Shown piece after piece: positions 7,768-17,946 of a DNA stretch of 64,000 nucleotides; the first letter of the stretch is position 1; every line of letters begins with the position of its first letter. The position numbers and the translations under genes were made by a program. Source of the DNA: an uncultured Lachnospiraceae bacterium (lineage in GTDB: Bacteria; Bacillota; Clostridia; Lachnospirales; Lachnospiraceae); the NCBI GenBank assembly GCA_910586205.1, contig CAJUGD010000006.1, positions 1 through 64,000 of the forward strand, in the 5' to 3' direction. A model generated the notes under the pieces. It was not told the origin of the DNA. It was given only the letters and a program-made list of their open reading frames with translations, and did no database searches.

Positions 7768-10700
7768 ATGGAACACGCATTAATCTTTCACATACTGGGA
7801 ATCCCGGAAACATCCGATGAATCAGCCATCAAAACCGCCTATCTTAATTTATTAAAAACCACCAACCCGGAAGATGACCCGGATGGCTTTAAGCGGCTTC
7901 GAGAGGCATACGAAGGCGCTGTCGCATATGCAAGACGTCCCAATCAAGAGGAACAGACAGAAAAGACAGAGATCGATCTGTGGATTGAACGGATTGACCG
8001 TATATATTTAGACATAAAACTCCGTCCCCAGCTCTCTCTCTGGCAGGATCTTTTATCAGATCCTCTCTGCGATGATTTAGACACATCCCTCCAGGCTCGG
8101 GAAGCTGTCATGGTTTATCTGATGGATCACATTTACCTGTCCCATCCCATCTGGAAGCTTCTAAACCATACGTTCCAGATTGCAGAAGACCAAGAGACCC
8201 TGCGGCAGCAGTTCCCGGAAAACTTTATGAATTATGTTCTATACTACATAGAAAATCCGGAAGCTATGAATCTGGATCTGTTTGAAGTTCTTGACCAGGA
8301 ACAGATGGATGCAGACGGCTATATCCGCAATTATCTGGATATTCGCCGGCAGCTCAGCAGACGGCAGATGGAAGGCGCTGACACCAAGCTTTCTGATCTG
8401 GCTGCCTTCCGTCTTTATCATCCTTATGAGGATGCCGAACGTCTTCGGATCCTGACTGCTGCTTTAGAGACCTTCCGTGAGCTCAAACTGGCTCAGCCTG
8501 ACGATCCGGAGGAAAATGCCCGTATCAAGGGAGAGGCTGCTATCTGTGCATCCAAGCTTACCAACCCCTCGGATCCGGATGCTCTTGCCTTTTCCGACCA
8601 AAAGGACAGCGGTCTGTATAAAATGTTGTCTTCTGCTGCCCGTCTTCTCATTGACCGGCTGCTTAAGGATCCCAGAGAGGATGATTATGTTCTCCTCTAC
8701 TGTGCCTACGGATGGTGGGCGCTGGAGGAAAAAGAGGAAGCCTGCCGTATCTGGCAGAAGCTTTTGGATCGGCTTCCTACTCACTACATGGCAAAGCTGG
8801 GGATGGCCCGCTGCAAAATAGACCAAAAAGAATACGATCAGGCAAAAGAGCTGATGCTTCAGCTTCTGGATATGGACAGTCAGGATGAGGAAGTCCTGGG
8901 GCTAATGTCCTATACAAATGATGCTTTGATTGCCAGATATGAAGAAAATCTGTCTTCCCCGGATATTTCGGAATCTCAAAAGAAAAACGACACCGTAGAA
9001 CTGGGCTGGTGCCTGTTTCAGAATGAACGTCCGGAAGACGCTGTTGCGCTGCTTGAGGATTTTGTTCCGGATGCTGACACAGAATATTCCTATGAAAATT
9101 TATTTGGCCGCCTTCTGTATCGGGTGGATCGTTACAATCTGGCACTGCCTCATCTTCTTCGCTGGCTGGAACTTATACGCCAGACAGAGGATGATGGTTC
9201 TGAAGAAAACCGCAAGCGCATATCAAGAGAATTTCAGGCCTGTCACCTGCTCAGCGGATGTTATCACGAACTGAAGGAACAAAAGCTTTCCATGGAATAT
9301 GTGGAAGCAGCAGTCTCTGTTGCCCAGAACCTGCGGGACAAGCTTGCAGCCATGCAGTACAAAGCTTACCTGCTCTTTCAGTGCAAGGAATATGAACACT
9401 GTATTGATGCCTGCGATCAGGTGATCCAGGAAGACAGCGGTTATTATCCTGCTTACGTACAGCGCCAGGAAGCTTCTTATGAGCTGCGAAAAGGCCAGCA
9501 GGTAGTAGATGATTACTATAGCGCCATCAACATTTATCCTGGTCATTACAAGCCGTATCTTCTTGCGGCTCAGGTATTCTTCTACCATGACCAGTTTCAG
9601 GATGCCAAAGGCGTGCTGGATCGCGCCCGTGAGAACCAGGTGGAATTCAGCCCCTGCCTGCGGCTTTATGAAGTAAAGATCCTCCGGAATCTGGCCGAAA
9701 ACCGCGAGGACCGCAAAGCTCCCCTGGCCATTGCCGCAGAGCTGCTTTCTCAATATGACAATCCTGACACAGATATCAAGGATTTATCTGAGATTGAATA
9801 CGAGATCAGCCTTCTTCACTGGGACAATAATGATCTGGAAGAAGCCTTAAGTCACTTAAATACTGCCATTGAACAGAATCCGGAACGGATGCAGTATCGA
9901 ATGATCCGCGGTCACATTCACTTGGATCATGGAAAATATAAAGCCGCCTTAGCAGACTATGCGGTAGCCCGCCAGCAGTATGAAGACTCGGCAGTTCTTC
10001 ATTACAATACAGGTCTTTGTCAGGAAGCCCTGGGCATGAAGAATCTTGCCATGGAATGTTATAAAGAAGCACTGAAATATAAACAGATCCACAGAGAGGC
10101 CTGTGAGAAGCTGGCAGATTTTTATCGGGATCGTTATCAGGAAGGGAATGATCCAGAGGACTTTAAGAAGGCTATTGCCTATATGGACCGGCAGATTGAG
10201 GCCAAGCCTACCTGTCATGATTTGGTCCACAGAGGGCTGTTCTACATGCATAACATGGACATTGAGGAAGCCGTCCGTGATTTTACGGAAGCATTAAAAT
10301 ACGGACCTGACGAATGGGTTATCTACAACAATCTAGGCTGCTGCTATGAACGGACCGGCGATTATGCCAAAGCCATCTCCTACTTTAAAGAAGCTCTGCA
10401 GCGTTTGGGAGACAAAAAAAGCCAGCTTCCTTATGGCAATCTGGCAGACTGTTATCAGGCTTTGGGAGACTTTCGTCAGGCTATTGAATGTTACAATAAG
10501 AATCTGGAGCAGGAGCCTAACGATAAGACAATCTTCAAAGAGCTGGGTTTTTTGTACCGGTATCTGGGAGACTATAAACAAGCAATCAAATATTTTGAAA
10601 AGGATCCGGAAAATAAAGACTACTACTCCAGAATCGGGGATGTTCAATACCTTCAGGGACGCACTGCCTTGGCGCTGCTCACCTACAAAAAAGGAGTGCA

Positions 10701-11268
10701 GACTGCGAAAAAGGAAGATAAGGCAGACCGTTTAAGTGATCTGGCTGCCTATTACAAAGACCAGTTAATTGATTTTAAAAAGGCAGAGACTTATTACTTA
10801 AAGGCACTGGCTATTGAGACAGATCCGGATGAGCTTCATGAAATAGAATGGGAGCTGGCTTCTCTCTGTTTCCGCATGAGACGCTTTAAGGATGCCAAAT
10901 TACATGCACAAAAGTCTCTGGAACATTTTTCCAAAACCAAATGGACCTCTGAGGAAAATTATCTGAATTACCGCCCTTACCGGGCTGCCCGGCTTATGCG
11001 CCATGGATGGATCTACATTTGCCTTGGGGAAACGGAAAAGGGGTTAAACTATTTCCACCAGATGAATCAATGCCTGCGGTGCCGCCAGTGCCGTCACCAG
11101 GTATGCTTTGAAGGTTATCTTTACCTTGCCATGTACTATGAAGCTATGGAGGACTATCCAAGGGCTATCGAGTATTATGAAAAGTCTCTGGAAGCCAACC
11201 CCCATGGAATCACGGCACGGGCCACCTTAGAGCATCTGCGCAAAAAGATGGGAAAGAAAAACGGATAA
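7768..11268 (+). CDS. J-domain-like, TPR-repeat co-chaperone
   Basis: A 1166-residue soluble protein without signal peptide. Residues 1-55 look like a J domain: [20 protein letters not shown], then [19 protein letters not shown]. The usual catalytic HPD tripeptide, which stimulates Hsp70 ATPase, is replaced by NPE. After a helical region (residues 60-280) the rest is built of tetratricopeptide repeats. Clear examples are [59 protein letters not shown] and [20 protein letters not shown]. TPRs bind client or partner proteins. The Hsp70 gene starts 37 bases downstream, so the two are one operon and very likely one chaperone machine. Comparable J-protein/HscC pairs are known in enterobacteria, but those J-proteins are not this long. 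Clients are unknown. Confidence 0.8.
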   Translation: MEHALIFHILGIPETSDESAIKTAYLNLLKTTNPEDDPDGFKRLREAYEGAVAYARRPNQEEQTEKTEIDLWIERIDRIYLDIKLRPQLSLWQDLLSDPLCDDLDTSLQAREAVMVYLMDHIYLSHPIWKLLNHTFQIAEDQETLRQQFPENFMNYVLYYIENPEAMNLDLFEVLDQEQMDADGYIRNYLDIRRQLSRRQMEGADTKLSDLAAFRLYHPYEDAERLRILTAALETFRELKLAQPDDPEENARIKGEAAICASKLTNPSDPDALAFSDQKDSGLYKMLSSAARLLIDRLLKDPREDDYVLLYCAYGWWALEEKEEACRIWQKLLDRLPTHYMAKLGMARCKIDQKEYDQAKELMLQLLDMDSQDEEVLGLMSYTNDALIARYEENLSSPDISESQKKNDTVELGWCLFQNERPEDAVALLEDFVPDADTEYSYENLFGRLLYRVDRYNLALPHLLRWLELIRQTEDDGSEENRKRISREFQACHLLSGCYHELKEQKLSMEYVEAAVSVAQNLRDKLAAMQYKAYLLFQCKEYEHCIDACDQVIQEDSGYYPAYVQRQEASYELRKGQQVVDDYYSAINIYPGHYKPYLLAAQVFFYHDQFQDAKGVLDRARENQVEFSPCLRLYEVKILRNLAENREDRKAPLAIAAELLSQYDNPDTDIKDLSEIEYEISLLHWDNNDLEEALSHLNTAIEQNPERMQYRMIRGHIHLDHGKYKAALADYAVARQQYEDSAVLHYNTGLCQEALGMKNLAMECYKEALKYKQIHREACEKLADFYRDRYQEGNDPEDFKKAIAYMDRQIEAKPTCHDLVHRGLFYMHNMDIEEAVRDFTEALKYGPDEWVIYNNLGCCYERTGDYAKAISYFKEALQRLGDKKSQLPYGNLADCYQALGDFRQAIECYNKNLEQEPNDKTIFKELGFLYRYLGDYKQAIKYFEKDPENKDYYSRIGDVQYLQGRTALALLTYKKGVQTAKKEDKADRLSDLAAYYKDQLIDFKKAETYYLKALAIETDPDELHEIEWELASLCFRMRRFKDAKLHAQKSLEHFSKTKWTSEENYLNYRPYRAARLMRHGWIYICLGETEKGLNYFHQMNQCLRCRQCRHQVCFEGYLYLAMYYEAMEDYPRAIEYYEKSLEANPHGITARATLEHLRKKMGKKNG

Positions 11269-11305
11269 AAAACGGTTATGCAAGCATAAACAAGAAAGGC
11301 AGATT

Positions 11306-12997
11306 ATGATTATTGGAATTGACCTGGGAACCACCAACAGCCTGGTGGCATATTTTACAGAAGACGGGCCGAAAATCATCCCGAACCGGCTCGGCAAGCA
11401 CCTGACTCCGTCCGTTGTCAGCATTGATGAGGAGGAACAGGTTTATGTGGGAGAATCAGCAGTAGAACGAAGCCTTCTGTATCCCGGCAGCGCAGCCGCT
11501 GTATTTAAGCGGGATATGGGCAGCAAAAAACAGTTCACCCTGCTTCAAAAAACATTTCTGGCAGAGGAATTGTCTGCTTTGGTATTGCGGGTTCTAAAGG
11601 AAGATGCGGAAAGCTATCTAGGCGAGGAAGTCACAGAGGCTGTCATCAGTGTTCCTGCCTATTTTAACGACCAGCGCCGCAAAGCAACCAAAAGAGCCGG
11701 TGAAATGGCTGGCTTGAAGGTGGAGCGGATCATCAGTGAGCCTACTGCAGCCGCCATTGCCTATGGGTTGTATCAGAACAAGGACTCCGCCCGATTCCTG
11801 GTGTTTGACTTAGGAGGGGGCACTTTTGACGTCTCCATCCTGGAGCTGTTTGACACGATTTTAGAGGTGCGGGCCGTAGCCGGGGATAATTTCCTGGGAG
11901 GAGAAGATTTCACGGCTGTGCTGGAGACCATGTTTTTTGACAAATATCCTGAGCTTAACCGACTCTCATTAAGTGAAAAGGTTCTGCGCCATATTCATAA
12001 ACAGGCAGAACAGTGCAAGCTGGGCTTTTCAGACAACCGGATATCCACCATGCACTGTAAGATCGAGGAAAAGGTCTATGATCTGGAGGTAGATCTTGTC
12101 AAGTATGAGGAAGCCTGCGGCGATCTTCTGGAACGAATCCGCAAGCCTGTCAAGCGCAGTCTGGCTGATGCTCATGTGCGTCTGTCTGATATTGATAAGG
12201 TGGTTCTGGTAGGAGGCGCTACCAAGAGCCCCATTATCCGTCGGTTTGTCAGCAAGCTGTTTAAAATGCTTCCGGATACCAATATTAACCCGGATGAAGC
12301 CGTAGCCTTGGGCGCTGCTATCCAGGGAGCTATGAAGGAACGCAGAGATGCCATCAAAGAAGTGATTTTAACGGATGTATGTCCTTTTACCCTGGGCACA
12401 GAAGTAGTCCGGGAATGGGATGAGAACCGATTTGAAAACGGTGTATTCTGTCCTATTATAGAACGAAACACGGTGATTCCTGCCAGCCGCACAGAGCGGC
12501 TTTACACGGTCCGGGACAACCAGAATAAGATCCGTGTCAATGTTCTTCAGGGAGAAAGCCGTTTTGCAGCCAACAACTTATCTTTAGGTGAGCTGCTGAT
12601 CGACATTCCGGCTGCTAAGGCCGGAGAGGAATCCGTGGATGTGACTTACACATATGATATTAACTCCCTTTTGGAAGTAGAGGTAAAAGTCGTATCTAAC
12701 CAGAAAATCATGAAAAAAGTATTTTTTGGCAGAGATGTGGATATGACTCCGGAGGAGATTGAGGAGCGGCTGAAAACTCTCTCCTATCTGAAGATTCATC
12801 CCAGAGACAGGGAGGAGAATAAGTACCTTCTGCTGCGGGGAGAAAGGGTATATGAAGAAAGTCTTGGAGAAGACAGAATTTTTGTGGAATCTGCGATCCG
12901 TAAGTTTGAGAAAGCACTGAATACCTATGACCAGGGGATCATAGAAGAAGCGAAAGAAGCCTTTAAGGAATTTTTAGAAATGATGGAAGAACCGTAA
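11306..12997 (+). CDS. hscC: HscC-type Hsp70 family chaperone
   Basis: A 563-residue Hsp70. The ATPase domain is intact: [14 protein letters not shown] (phosphate 1), [47 protein letters not shown] (phosphate 2) and [17 protein letters not shown] (adenosine). The substrate-binding beta domain follows ([20 protein letters not shown]). The helical lid is short, and the protein lacks the EEVD-like or disordered tail of DnaK; DnaK is usually about 610-640 residues and HscC about 556. It is therefore an accessory Hsp70 rather than the housekeeping DnaK, which is normally found with grpE and dnaJ. It shares an operon with the upstream J-TPR protein. Confidence 0.88.
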   Translation: MIIGIDLGTTNSLVAYFTEDGPKIIPNRLGKHLTPSVVSIDEEEQVYVGESAVERSLLYPGSAAAVFKRDMGSKKQFTLLQKTFLAEELSALVLRVLKEDAESYLGEEVTEAVISVPAYFNDQRRKATKRAGEMAGLKVERIISEPTAAAIAYGLYQNKDSARFLVFDLGGGTFDVSILELFDTILEVRAVAGDNFLGGEDFTAVLETMFFDKYPELNRLSLSEKVLRHIHKQAEQCKLGFSDNRISTMHCKIEEKVYDLEVDLVKYEEACGDLLERIRKPVKRSLADAHVRLSDIDKVVLVGGATKSPIIRRFVSKLFKMLPDTNINPDEAVALGAAIQGAMKERRDAIKEVILTDVCPFTLGTEVVREWDENRFENGVFCPIIERNTVIPASRTERLYTVRDNQNKIRVNVLQGESRFAANNLSLGELLIDIPAAKAGEESVDVTYTYDINSLLEVEVKVVSNQKIMKKVFFGRDVDMTPEEIEERLKTLSYLKIHPRDREENKYLLLRGERVYEESLGEDRIFVESAIRKFEKALNTYDQGIIEEAKEAFKEFLEMMEEP

Positions 12998-13013
12998 GCT
13001 TTTCAACCTTAAT

Positions 13014-13061
13014 GAATGCAGCGCTGCATACCCTCTAAAGTTATGCAGCGCTGTATCATTC
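13014..13061. terminator. Hairpin between convergent hscC and yitT-type genes
   Basis: The arms gaatgcagcgctgcata and tatgcagcgctgtatcattc pair over 17 bases with a 3-base bulge. It sits exactly between the two stop codons and touches the minus-strand one. The T-runs are weak. Confidence 0.6.
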
Positions 13062-13933
13062 TATCTGTATTCTTTACTCATGGAAAACCCTCTCCCCCGA
13101 ACCTCACTGACCCTGCTGACTACCATAAAGCTTTCCGGATCTATGGCGCGGATCAATTTTTCCACTTGAGGCAATTCCCGATTGGAGATCACACTGAATA
13201 TGATCTGCGTTTTTTCATGAAGATGACCTCCCTCTCCATAAAACAATGTCACACCCCGATCCAGATTCTTTAAAATCGCTTCCCGCACCTCCTCATGCTT
13301 ACGGGTCACAACCTTTACTTCTGTTTTCACAGTCCCCATGAGCATCAGCTTATCCAGTACAATCGTATAAACCATAACCAGCAAAATGCCATATAAAAGC
13401 TTGTCCGGAGTACTCCAAAAAGCTTGTGCAAGCAAAATACAAATGTCAAATACATAAAGGCTTACGGAAACCGGAATCTTAAAATACCGGTTTAAAACCA
13501 GGGGAGGAATATCCATCCCACCGGTAGAAGCGCCTGCCCGGATCACAATTCCTAAAGACAGGCCGATTCCCAATCCTGAAAACAGAGTACAGAGCAGAAT
13601 ATCCTGTGTGATTGTTATCTGTCCCATCAGGCGTTCAAACAGCTCCAAAGCCGCCGGATAGGTAAAGGTACTGATGATCGTAGTGATTGCAAAAGTTTTC
13701 CCCAAAAGTATATACCCGGCAATCAGCATTATCACATTAAAAATCAGCACAAACAGAGATACCGGAATCCCCAACCCGTGATTCACAGCTAAGGCAATGC
13801 CTGTGGTTCCCCCTGTCACAAGCCCGGCAGGCAGCAAAAACAGCTTTACAGTCAGTGCATAAAGTACATTCCCTGCCAAAACCAAGGCCAGCATAGCCCA
13901 GGTACGAAACACACTCTTTCTTTCCTTTCCCAT
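13061..13933 (-). CDS. YitT family membrane protein (DUF161/DUF2179)
   Basis: A 290-residue integral membrane protein. Five to six hydrophobic segments (for example GTTGIALAVNHGLGIPVSLF and GIVIRAGASTGGMDIPPLVL) are followed by a soluble C-terminal domain of the DUF2179 type (VVTRKHEEVREAILKNLDRG, GEGGHLHEKTQIIFSVISNR, ELPQVEKLIRAIDPESF). The motif GASTGGMDI is typical of the family. The start at 13933 overlaps the stop of the upstream gene as TAATG, so translation is probably coupled. Function of YitT proteins is unknown; transport has been suggested. Confidence 0.88.
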   Translation of the reverse strand: MGKERKSVFRTWAMLALVLAGNVLYALTVKLFLLPAGLVTGGTTGIALAVNHGLGIPVSLFVLIFNVIMLIAGYILLGKTFAITTIISTFTYPAALELFERLMGQITITQDILLCTLFSGLGIGLSLGIVIRAGASTGGMDIPPLVLNRYFKIPVSVSLYVFDICILLAQAFWSTPDKLLYGILLVMVYTIVLDKLMLMGTVKTEVKVVTRKHEEVREAILKNLDRGVTLFYGEGGHLHEKTQIIFSVISNRELPQVEKLIRAIDPESFMVVSRVSEVRGRGFSMSKEYR

Positions 13934-14655
13934 TAGTCCCACCAAAAATACCACACATCGGAACCGGCTAGTCCTGCTGCCAGCTCTGAAAGCTTATAAG
14001 TCCGCGTCCCCTGATCAACCCGATCTGTGCAAAACGCATAATGTTCCTTTGCTGCCTCCATACTGTCCACGCCGTTTAACCCGAATGGAGCGTAAAATTC
14101 CATCACATCCTGGGTAAAAGCAGCAGGAACAGCCCCATACTTTTCATACCAGTATTTACATATGGATATCATATCCTCTGGACCCGGATATTCGTTCCAT
14201 CCTCCCATGGGAAGGTATGCCGCAATCTCCCACGGATTCTTCACCGGAATTTCCAAAAGCAAGGTATCCTCTGCCAGCATCCCGTCACGAAAAGATATAT
14301 AACCGCAAAAATGATGGTTCTCCTCTCCCTGCGTTTCCTCACCGATAAGTTCCTTCAGATCGTCTTCTTCATACATTTCCGTATATTCTTTAAAGCGTTC
14401 CTCCAGAATTTCCTTTCCGTTATCCTTGCAGCCTGCAATCACCTGCTCTTTGTCATATTCTTCCCCTGCAGCATATTCCAGCCACTCCATCCCGTACTCC
14501 TCCATGGAAACAATAGCCGGATAAAAGCCCTTTGTTTTACCTGCCTCAAAAGCCTCTTTATACGCCTGCTCCACCAGTTCAGGATCTGTTCCCTTCTTAA
14601 ATACAGAATATTTGCATTGGAGTACATCTGTTATTTTTTTAAGTGTTTCATTCAT
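13933..14655 (-). CDS. DUF4253 domain protein
   Basis: A 240-residue acidic soluble protein. The C-terminal half has the DUF4253 pattern: NPWEIAAYLPMGGWNEYPGP, CKYWYEKYGAVPAAFTQDVM, EHYAFCTDRVDQGTRT and the final VWYFWWD. The N-terminal half (residues 1-110) is charged and unassigned. Proteins of this type occur widely and are sometimes linked to polymorphic-toxin or immunity loci, but no toxin is visible here. It is translationally coupled to the YitT gene. Confidence 0.8.
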   Translation of the reverse strand: MNETLKKITDVLQCKYSVFKKGTDPELVEQAYKEAFEAGKTKGFYPAIVSMEEYGMEWLEYAAGEEYDKEQVIAGCKDNGKEILEERFKEYTEMYEEDDLKELIGEETQGEENHHFCGYISFRDGMLAEDTLLLEIPVKNPWEIAAYLPMGGWNEYPGPEDMISICKYWYEKYGAVPAAFTQDVMEFYAPFGLNGVDSMEAAKEHYAFCTDRVDQGTRTYKLSELAAGLAGSDVWYFWWD

Positions 14656-14747
14656 CCTATATTCTCCATTCTTTCCATTGCTTTCCCCCTGTCCACATAT
14701 AAAGCTTCACCTTAGAACAGACAATTAGGCAGCTTTACAATGATCGG

Positions 14748-15956
14748 TTATCCGGCAAGCACCTCCTGGGCCACTGCAGCAGCCTCCCGGGCAATCTCCA
14801 GTTCCTCGTTAGTCCGAACCACCAGGACATTTACCCGAGAAGTCCCGTCTGAAATCTTAAAGGCGTCCCCCTGATCCCGGTTTTTGACCTCATCTATGGT
14901 AATTCCCAAAAACTCCAGATAATCGCAGATTTCCTGACGGATATCCGAATCATTCTCTCCCACTCCGGCTGTAAAAACAATGTTGTCTACCCCATTCATG
15001 GCCGCCGCATAGCTTCCCACATATTTTGCCACCTTATAGGCAAAAATTTCCCTTGCCAGGGCTGCCTTTTCATTATATTTGATCTCCGCATCCTTCAGCT
15101 CCCGGAAATCACTGGAATAATTCTTAGAGATTCCCAGCACCCCTGACTCCTGATTCAGAATGGCCATGATCTGCTGAAAATCCAGATTTTCCTTTTTAGC
15201 CAGAAATTCCAGAGCCCCCGGATCCACATCCCCGCACCGTGTTCCCATAACCAGCCCTTCTAATGGAGTAAATCCCATGGAGTTATCAATCACTTTTCCA
15301 TACTTTACAGCACTGATACTGGCCCCGTTTCCCAAATGACAGACAATCGTCTTTACCTGCCGCGGATTCTGTCCCAAAAACTCAGCAGCCTTCCCGGACA
15401 CATACTTATGGCTGATTCCATGAAAACCATAACGGCGGATTTTATATTTCTCATAGTACCGATAAGGAAGGCCGTATAAAAATGCCTTTGGCTCCATGGT
15501 CTGATTAAATGCTGTGTCAAACACCCCTACCATCAGAGTATTCGGCATCAGTTTCCTGCATGCATCCACACCTACCAGATTTGCCGGATTATGCAGAGGA
15601 GCCAGATCATTACACTCCGTCATGGCCTGAATCACCTCATCCGTAATAACTACAGAACCGGTAAATTTCTCGCCTCCGTGGACCAGCCGGTGCCCGATCA
15701 CATCAATCTCCTGAAAGTCCTGAAGCACCCCTTTCTCTGGATCTACCAGCATATCCAGAAGCGTATGCACTGCCCTGGTATGATTCTCCATTGCTGTAGG
15801 TTCTTTGAGAGAAATGCCTCCTTCTGTCCGGTAAGTAAATACCCCGTCAATTCCGATTCTCTCACACAGTCCTTTTGCCAGTACATGTTCACTGTCTGAA
15901 TCAATGACCTGGAATTTTAATGAGGAGCTTCCGCTGTTGATCACCAATATTTTCAA
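14748..15956 (-). CDS. ackA: Acetate kinase
   Basis: A 402-residue enzyme that converts acetyl phosphate and ADP to acetate and ATP, the main ATP-yielding step of acetate fermentation. It has both family signatures: ILVINSGSSSLKFQVID at the N-terminus and GHRLVHGGEKFTGSV further on, plus FTAGVGENDSDIRQEICDYL near the C-terminus. The start codon is TTG, placed 9 bases after GGGAGG. Only 31 bases separate it from tyrS with no hairpin between, so it may be read through from the T-box-controlled tyrS transcript. The usual partner pta (phosphotransacetylase) is not adjacent. Confidence 0.96.
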   Translation of the reverse strand: MKILVINSGSSSLKFQVIDSDSEHVLAKGLCERIGIDGVFTYRTEGGISLKEPTAMENHTRAVHTLLDMLVDPEKGVLQDFQEIDVIGHRLVHGGEKFTGSVVITDEVIQAMTECNDLAPLHNPANLVGVDACRKLMPNTLMVGVFDTAFNQTMEPKAFLYGLPYRYYEKYKIRRYGFHGISHKYVSGKAAEFLGQNPRQVKTIVCHLGNGASISAVKYGKVIDNSMGFTPLEGLVMGTRCGDVDPGALEFLAKKENLDFQQIMAILNQESGVLGISKNYSSDFRELKDAEIKYNEKAALAREIFAYKVAKYVGSYAAAMNGVDNIVFTAGVGENDSDIRQEICDYLEFLGITIDEVKNRDQGDAFKISDGTSRVNVLVVRTNEELEIAREAAAVAQEVLAG

Positions 15957-15987
15957 ATCCTATTGTCCTCCCATTAGAGTCTGTCTT

Positions 15988-17214
15988 TTATTCCACAATC
16001 ACTTTTATAAAATTTTTCTTGCCCCGCTTTACCATCATACCATCCCCGGTAAAGTCTTCCTTGACATAAGATGCCTTGATGTCCTTCACCTGGGTTCCAT
16101 TGATAGAAACACCTCCCTGTTCCACATTTCTCCTGGCTTCTGAACGAGAAGAAGCAAGACCGGATTTCTGCAGCACTGCCAGGATATCGATTCTCCCGTC
16201 TGTAAAATCATCGTCTTTCAGGCAATGAGACGGCATATTCTCCAGGCTCCCCTGTCCGCCGAATAAGGCTTTTGCTGCAGTCTGTGCTTTCTCGGCCTCC
16301 TCCTGGCCATGAACCAGCTTGGTCAGCTCCCATGCAAGAATCTCCTTCGCTGTGTTTAATTGGCTTCCTTCCCATGTATCCATCTCATCGATCTGTTCAA
16401 TCGGCAGGAAGGTCAGCATCCGCAAGCATTTCAGCACGTCTGCATCTGCCACGTTTCTCCAATACTGGTAGAACTCATAGGGAGAGGTTTTGGCAGGATC
16501 CAGCCATACAGCCCCGGACTGGGTCTTGCCCATCTTTTTACCCTCAGAATTTAAAAGCAAGGTAATGGTCATGGCATGAGCGTCCTTGCCCAGCTTCCTG
16601 CGGATCAATTCCGTTCCGCCCAGCATATTGCTCCATTGGTCGTCACCGCCAAACTGCATATTACAACCATAATTTTGAAACAGCATATAAAAGTCATAGC
16701 TCTGCATAATCATGTAGTTAAACTCCAGAAAGCTCAGACCCTTTTCCATCCGCTGCTTATAGCACTCGGCCCGCAGCATATTGTTGACAGAAAAGCATGC
16801 TCCTACCTCCCTTAAAAGTTCTACATAATTTAACTTTAACAGCCAATCCGCATTGTTCACCATAAGCGCTTTGCCGTCAGAAAAATCAATGAAACGGCTC
16901 ATCTGCTTTCTAAAGCAGTCACAGTTATGGGCAATCATCTCCTCTGTCATCATCTGGCGCATATCAGACCGCCCGGAAGGATCTCCTACCATACCGGTTC
17001 CGCCGCCGATCAGTGCGATGGGTTTATTTCCTGCCATCTGCAGACGCTTCATAAGACACAGCGCCATAAAATGCCCTACATGCAGGCTGTCTGCTGTTGG
17101 GTCAAAGCCAATATAAAATGTAGCTTTTCCCGCATTTACCATTTTCTTGATTTCTTCCTCATTCGTTACCTGGGCAATTAACCCGCGGGCCACCAGTTCT
17201 TCATAACAGTTCAT
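15988..17214 (-). CDS. tyrS: Tyrosyl-tRNA synthetase
   Basis: A 408-residue class I aminoacyl-tRNA synthetase that charges tRNA-Tyr. The HIGH-type motif is in FDPTADSLHVGHFMALCLMK and the KMSKS-type loop is KMGKTQSG. The tyrosine pocket region YDFYMLFQNYGCNMQFGGDD is present. An S4-like RNA-binding domain lies at the C-terminus (SRSEARRNVEQGGVSINGTQ). The start has AAAGGAGA 8 bases upstream. A tyrosine-specific T-box leader precedes it. Confidence 0.97.
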   Translation of the reverse strand: MNCYEELVARGLIAQVTNEEEIKKMVNAGKATFYIGFDPTADSLHVGHFMALCLMKRLQMAGNKPIALIGGGTGMVGDPSGRSDMRQMMTEEMIAHNCDCFRKQMSRFIDFSDGKALMVNNADWLLKLNYVELLREVGACFSVNNMLRAECYKQRMEKGLSFLEFNYMIMQSYDFYMLFQNYGCNMQFGGDDQWSNMLGGTELIRRKLGKDAHAMTITLLLNSEGKKMGKTQSGAVWLDPAKTSPYEFYQYWRNVADADVLKCLRMLTFLPIEQIDEMDTWEGSQLNTAKEILAWELTKLVHGQEEAEKAQTAAKALFGGQGSLENMPSHCLKDDDFTDGRIDILAVLQKSGLASSRSEARRNVEQGGVSINGTQVKDIKASYVKEDFTGDGMMVKRGKKNFIKVIVE

Positions 17215-17268
17215 AAGCTTATCTCCTTTTCACATGATACATACGCATTCTATTATAACCACCCCAAC

Positions 17269-17628
17269 AAAAAAGCCCCGTCCTTCTTGTATTTCTACAA
17301 AAGGACGAGACAAATTCCCGTGTTACCACCTTTTTTCGTAAGAGGCTTGCGCCGCCTACCTTAGCGAGCATCATTTCTTTATGATATACTATATTTTTAT
17401 GCTCTGGCACGATAACGGGTGCCGAAAACCGTCATATCCTACAAAGGGGCTTCCCTTCTGCTAAGATTCCCCTGTTCGGTATGAAGCTCAAAGATGTATT
17501 CGCACTCCAGCCTCCATGCGCCTCTCATCAGCCGGCTGCTCTCTGTATGGGGTTTTGGGCTGCTACTTGTTCTTCTCATTGCTGCTGTTATTGGATTGTT
17601 GTTATGAATGCTTTGCATTCTGTTTTAA
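17269..17628 (-). promoter_or_regulatory. T-box riboswitch leader of tyrS (specifier UAC)
   Basis: The minus-strand leader of about 360 bases has the elements of a tRNA-sensing T-box. Stem I includes the AG-bulge region AGAGAGCAGCCGG and the GATGAGAGG distal part. The specifier loop reads GAATACATC, with UAC at 17498-17496, a tyrosine codon. The T-box sequence ggtggtaacacggg is at 17330-17317. The intrinsic terminator pairs CTCGTCCTT with AAGAAGGACGGG and ends in a T-run at 17274-17269. Uncharged tRNA-Tyr would stabilise the antiterminator and turn on tyrS. Confidence 0.92.
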
Positions 17629-17635
17629 TGACCAT

Positions 17636-17664
17636 ATTCTATCATGTTTTTTTAGAATCAGCAA
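17636..17664 (-). promoter_or_regulatory. Promoter of the tyrS T-box transcript
   Basis: TTGCTG (17659-17664) and TAGAAT (17636-17641) on the minus strand are 17 bases apart, placing the transcript start near 17628, just ahead of stem I. Confidence 0.65.
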
Positions 17665-17724
17665 CACCTTTATTCCAAAAGATAATGCGATCCTCATGTC
17701 ATTTTGCAGTTGTATAAATTTTCC

Positions 17725-17753
17725 TTGACAACCTTCCCCACTTTTTATATACT
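17725..17753 (+). promoter_or_regulatory. Promoter of the MATE exporter transcript
   Basis: A consensus TTGACA (17725-17730), a 17-base spacer and TATACT (17748-17753). Transcription would start near 17760, leaving a leader of about 187 bases before the gene. Confidence 0.75.
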
Positions 17754-17801
17754 TCCATTAAAAAGATATCCGCATTTTAGCTGTTTCCTTGCCACCGGGT
17801 A

Positions 17802-17846
17802 ATGATTCTTGCGTCAGGCTTCCTATCGTTAGGTCTTAGAAGATAG
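17802..17846 (+). CDS. Putative 14-residue leader peptide
   Basis: A short open frame, MILASGFLSLGLRR and a TAG stop, lies inside the leader and overlaps the 5' arm and loop of the attenuator hairpin. Its own ribosome site is weak (ACCGGG). The position, ending in two arginines before a stop within a terminator, resembles leader peptides of drug-inducible resistance genes. That it is translated is an inference. Confidence 0.35.
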   Translation: MILASGFLSLGLRR

Positions 17847-17867
17847 AAAGCCAGACGCTTATTTTTT
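17811..17867 (+). terminator. Attenuator hairpin upstream of the MATE gene
   Basis: The arms 17811-17827 and 17842-17858 pair at 15 of 17 positions around a 14-base loop, and a T-rich run (ttattttttg) follows. It lies between a strong promoter and the gene, so read-through must be allowed under some condition. Confidence 0.75.
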
Positions 17868-17946
17868 GTCGCACAAGAATACTCTCAGTGAACCGGAGGA
17901 CACACGATCCTTGTCCACTGAGGATAAATCTTCAGGAGGAACTGCC

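Noticed and set aside
7678..7785. 35-codon frame starting MMPKLLPQ that overlaps the J-TPR start
   Set aside because: It has no ribosome site and lies in the structured leader; probably not translated.
17866..17946. Longer MATE protein starting at a TTG
   Set aside because: The TTG is inside the attenuator T-run and has no ribosome site, whereas ATG 17947 follows AGGAGGA.
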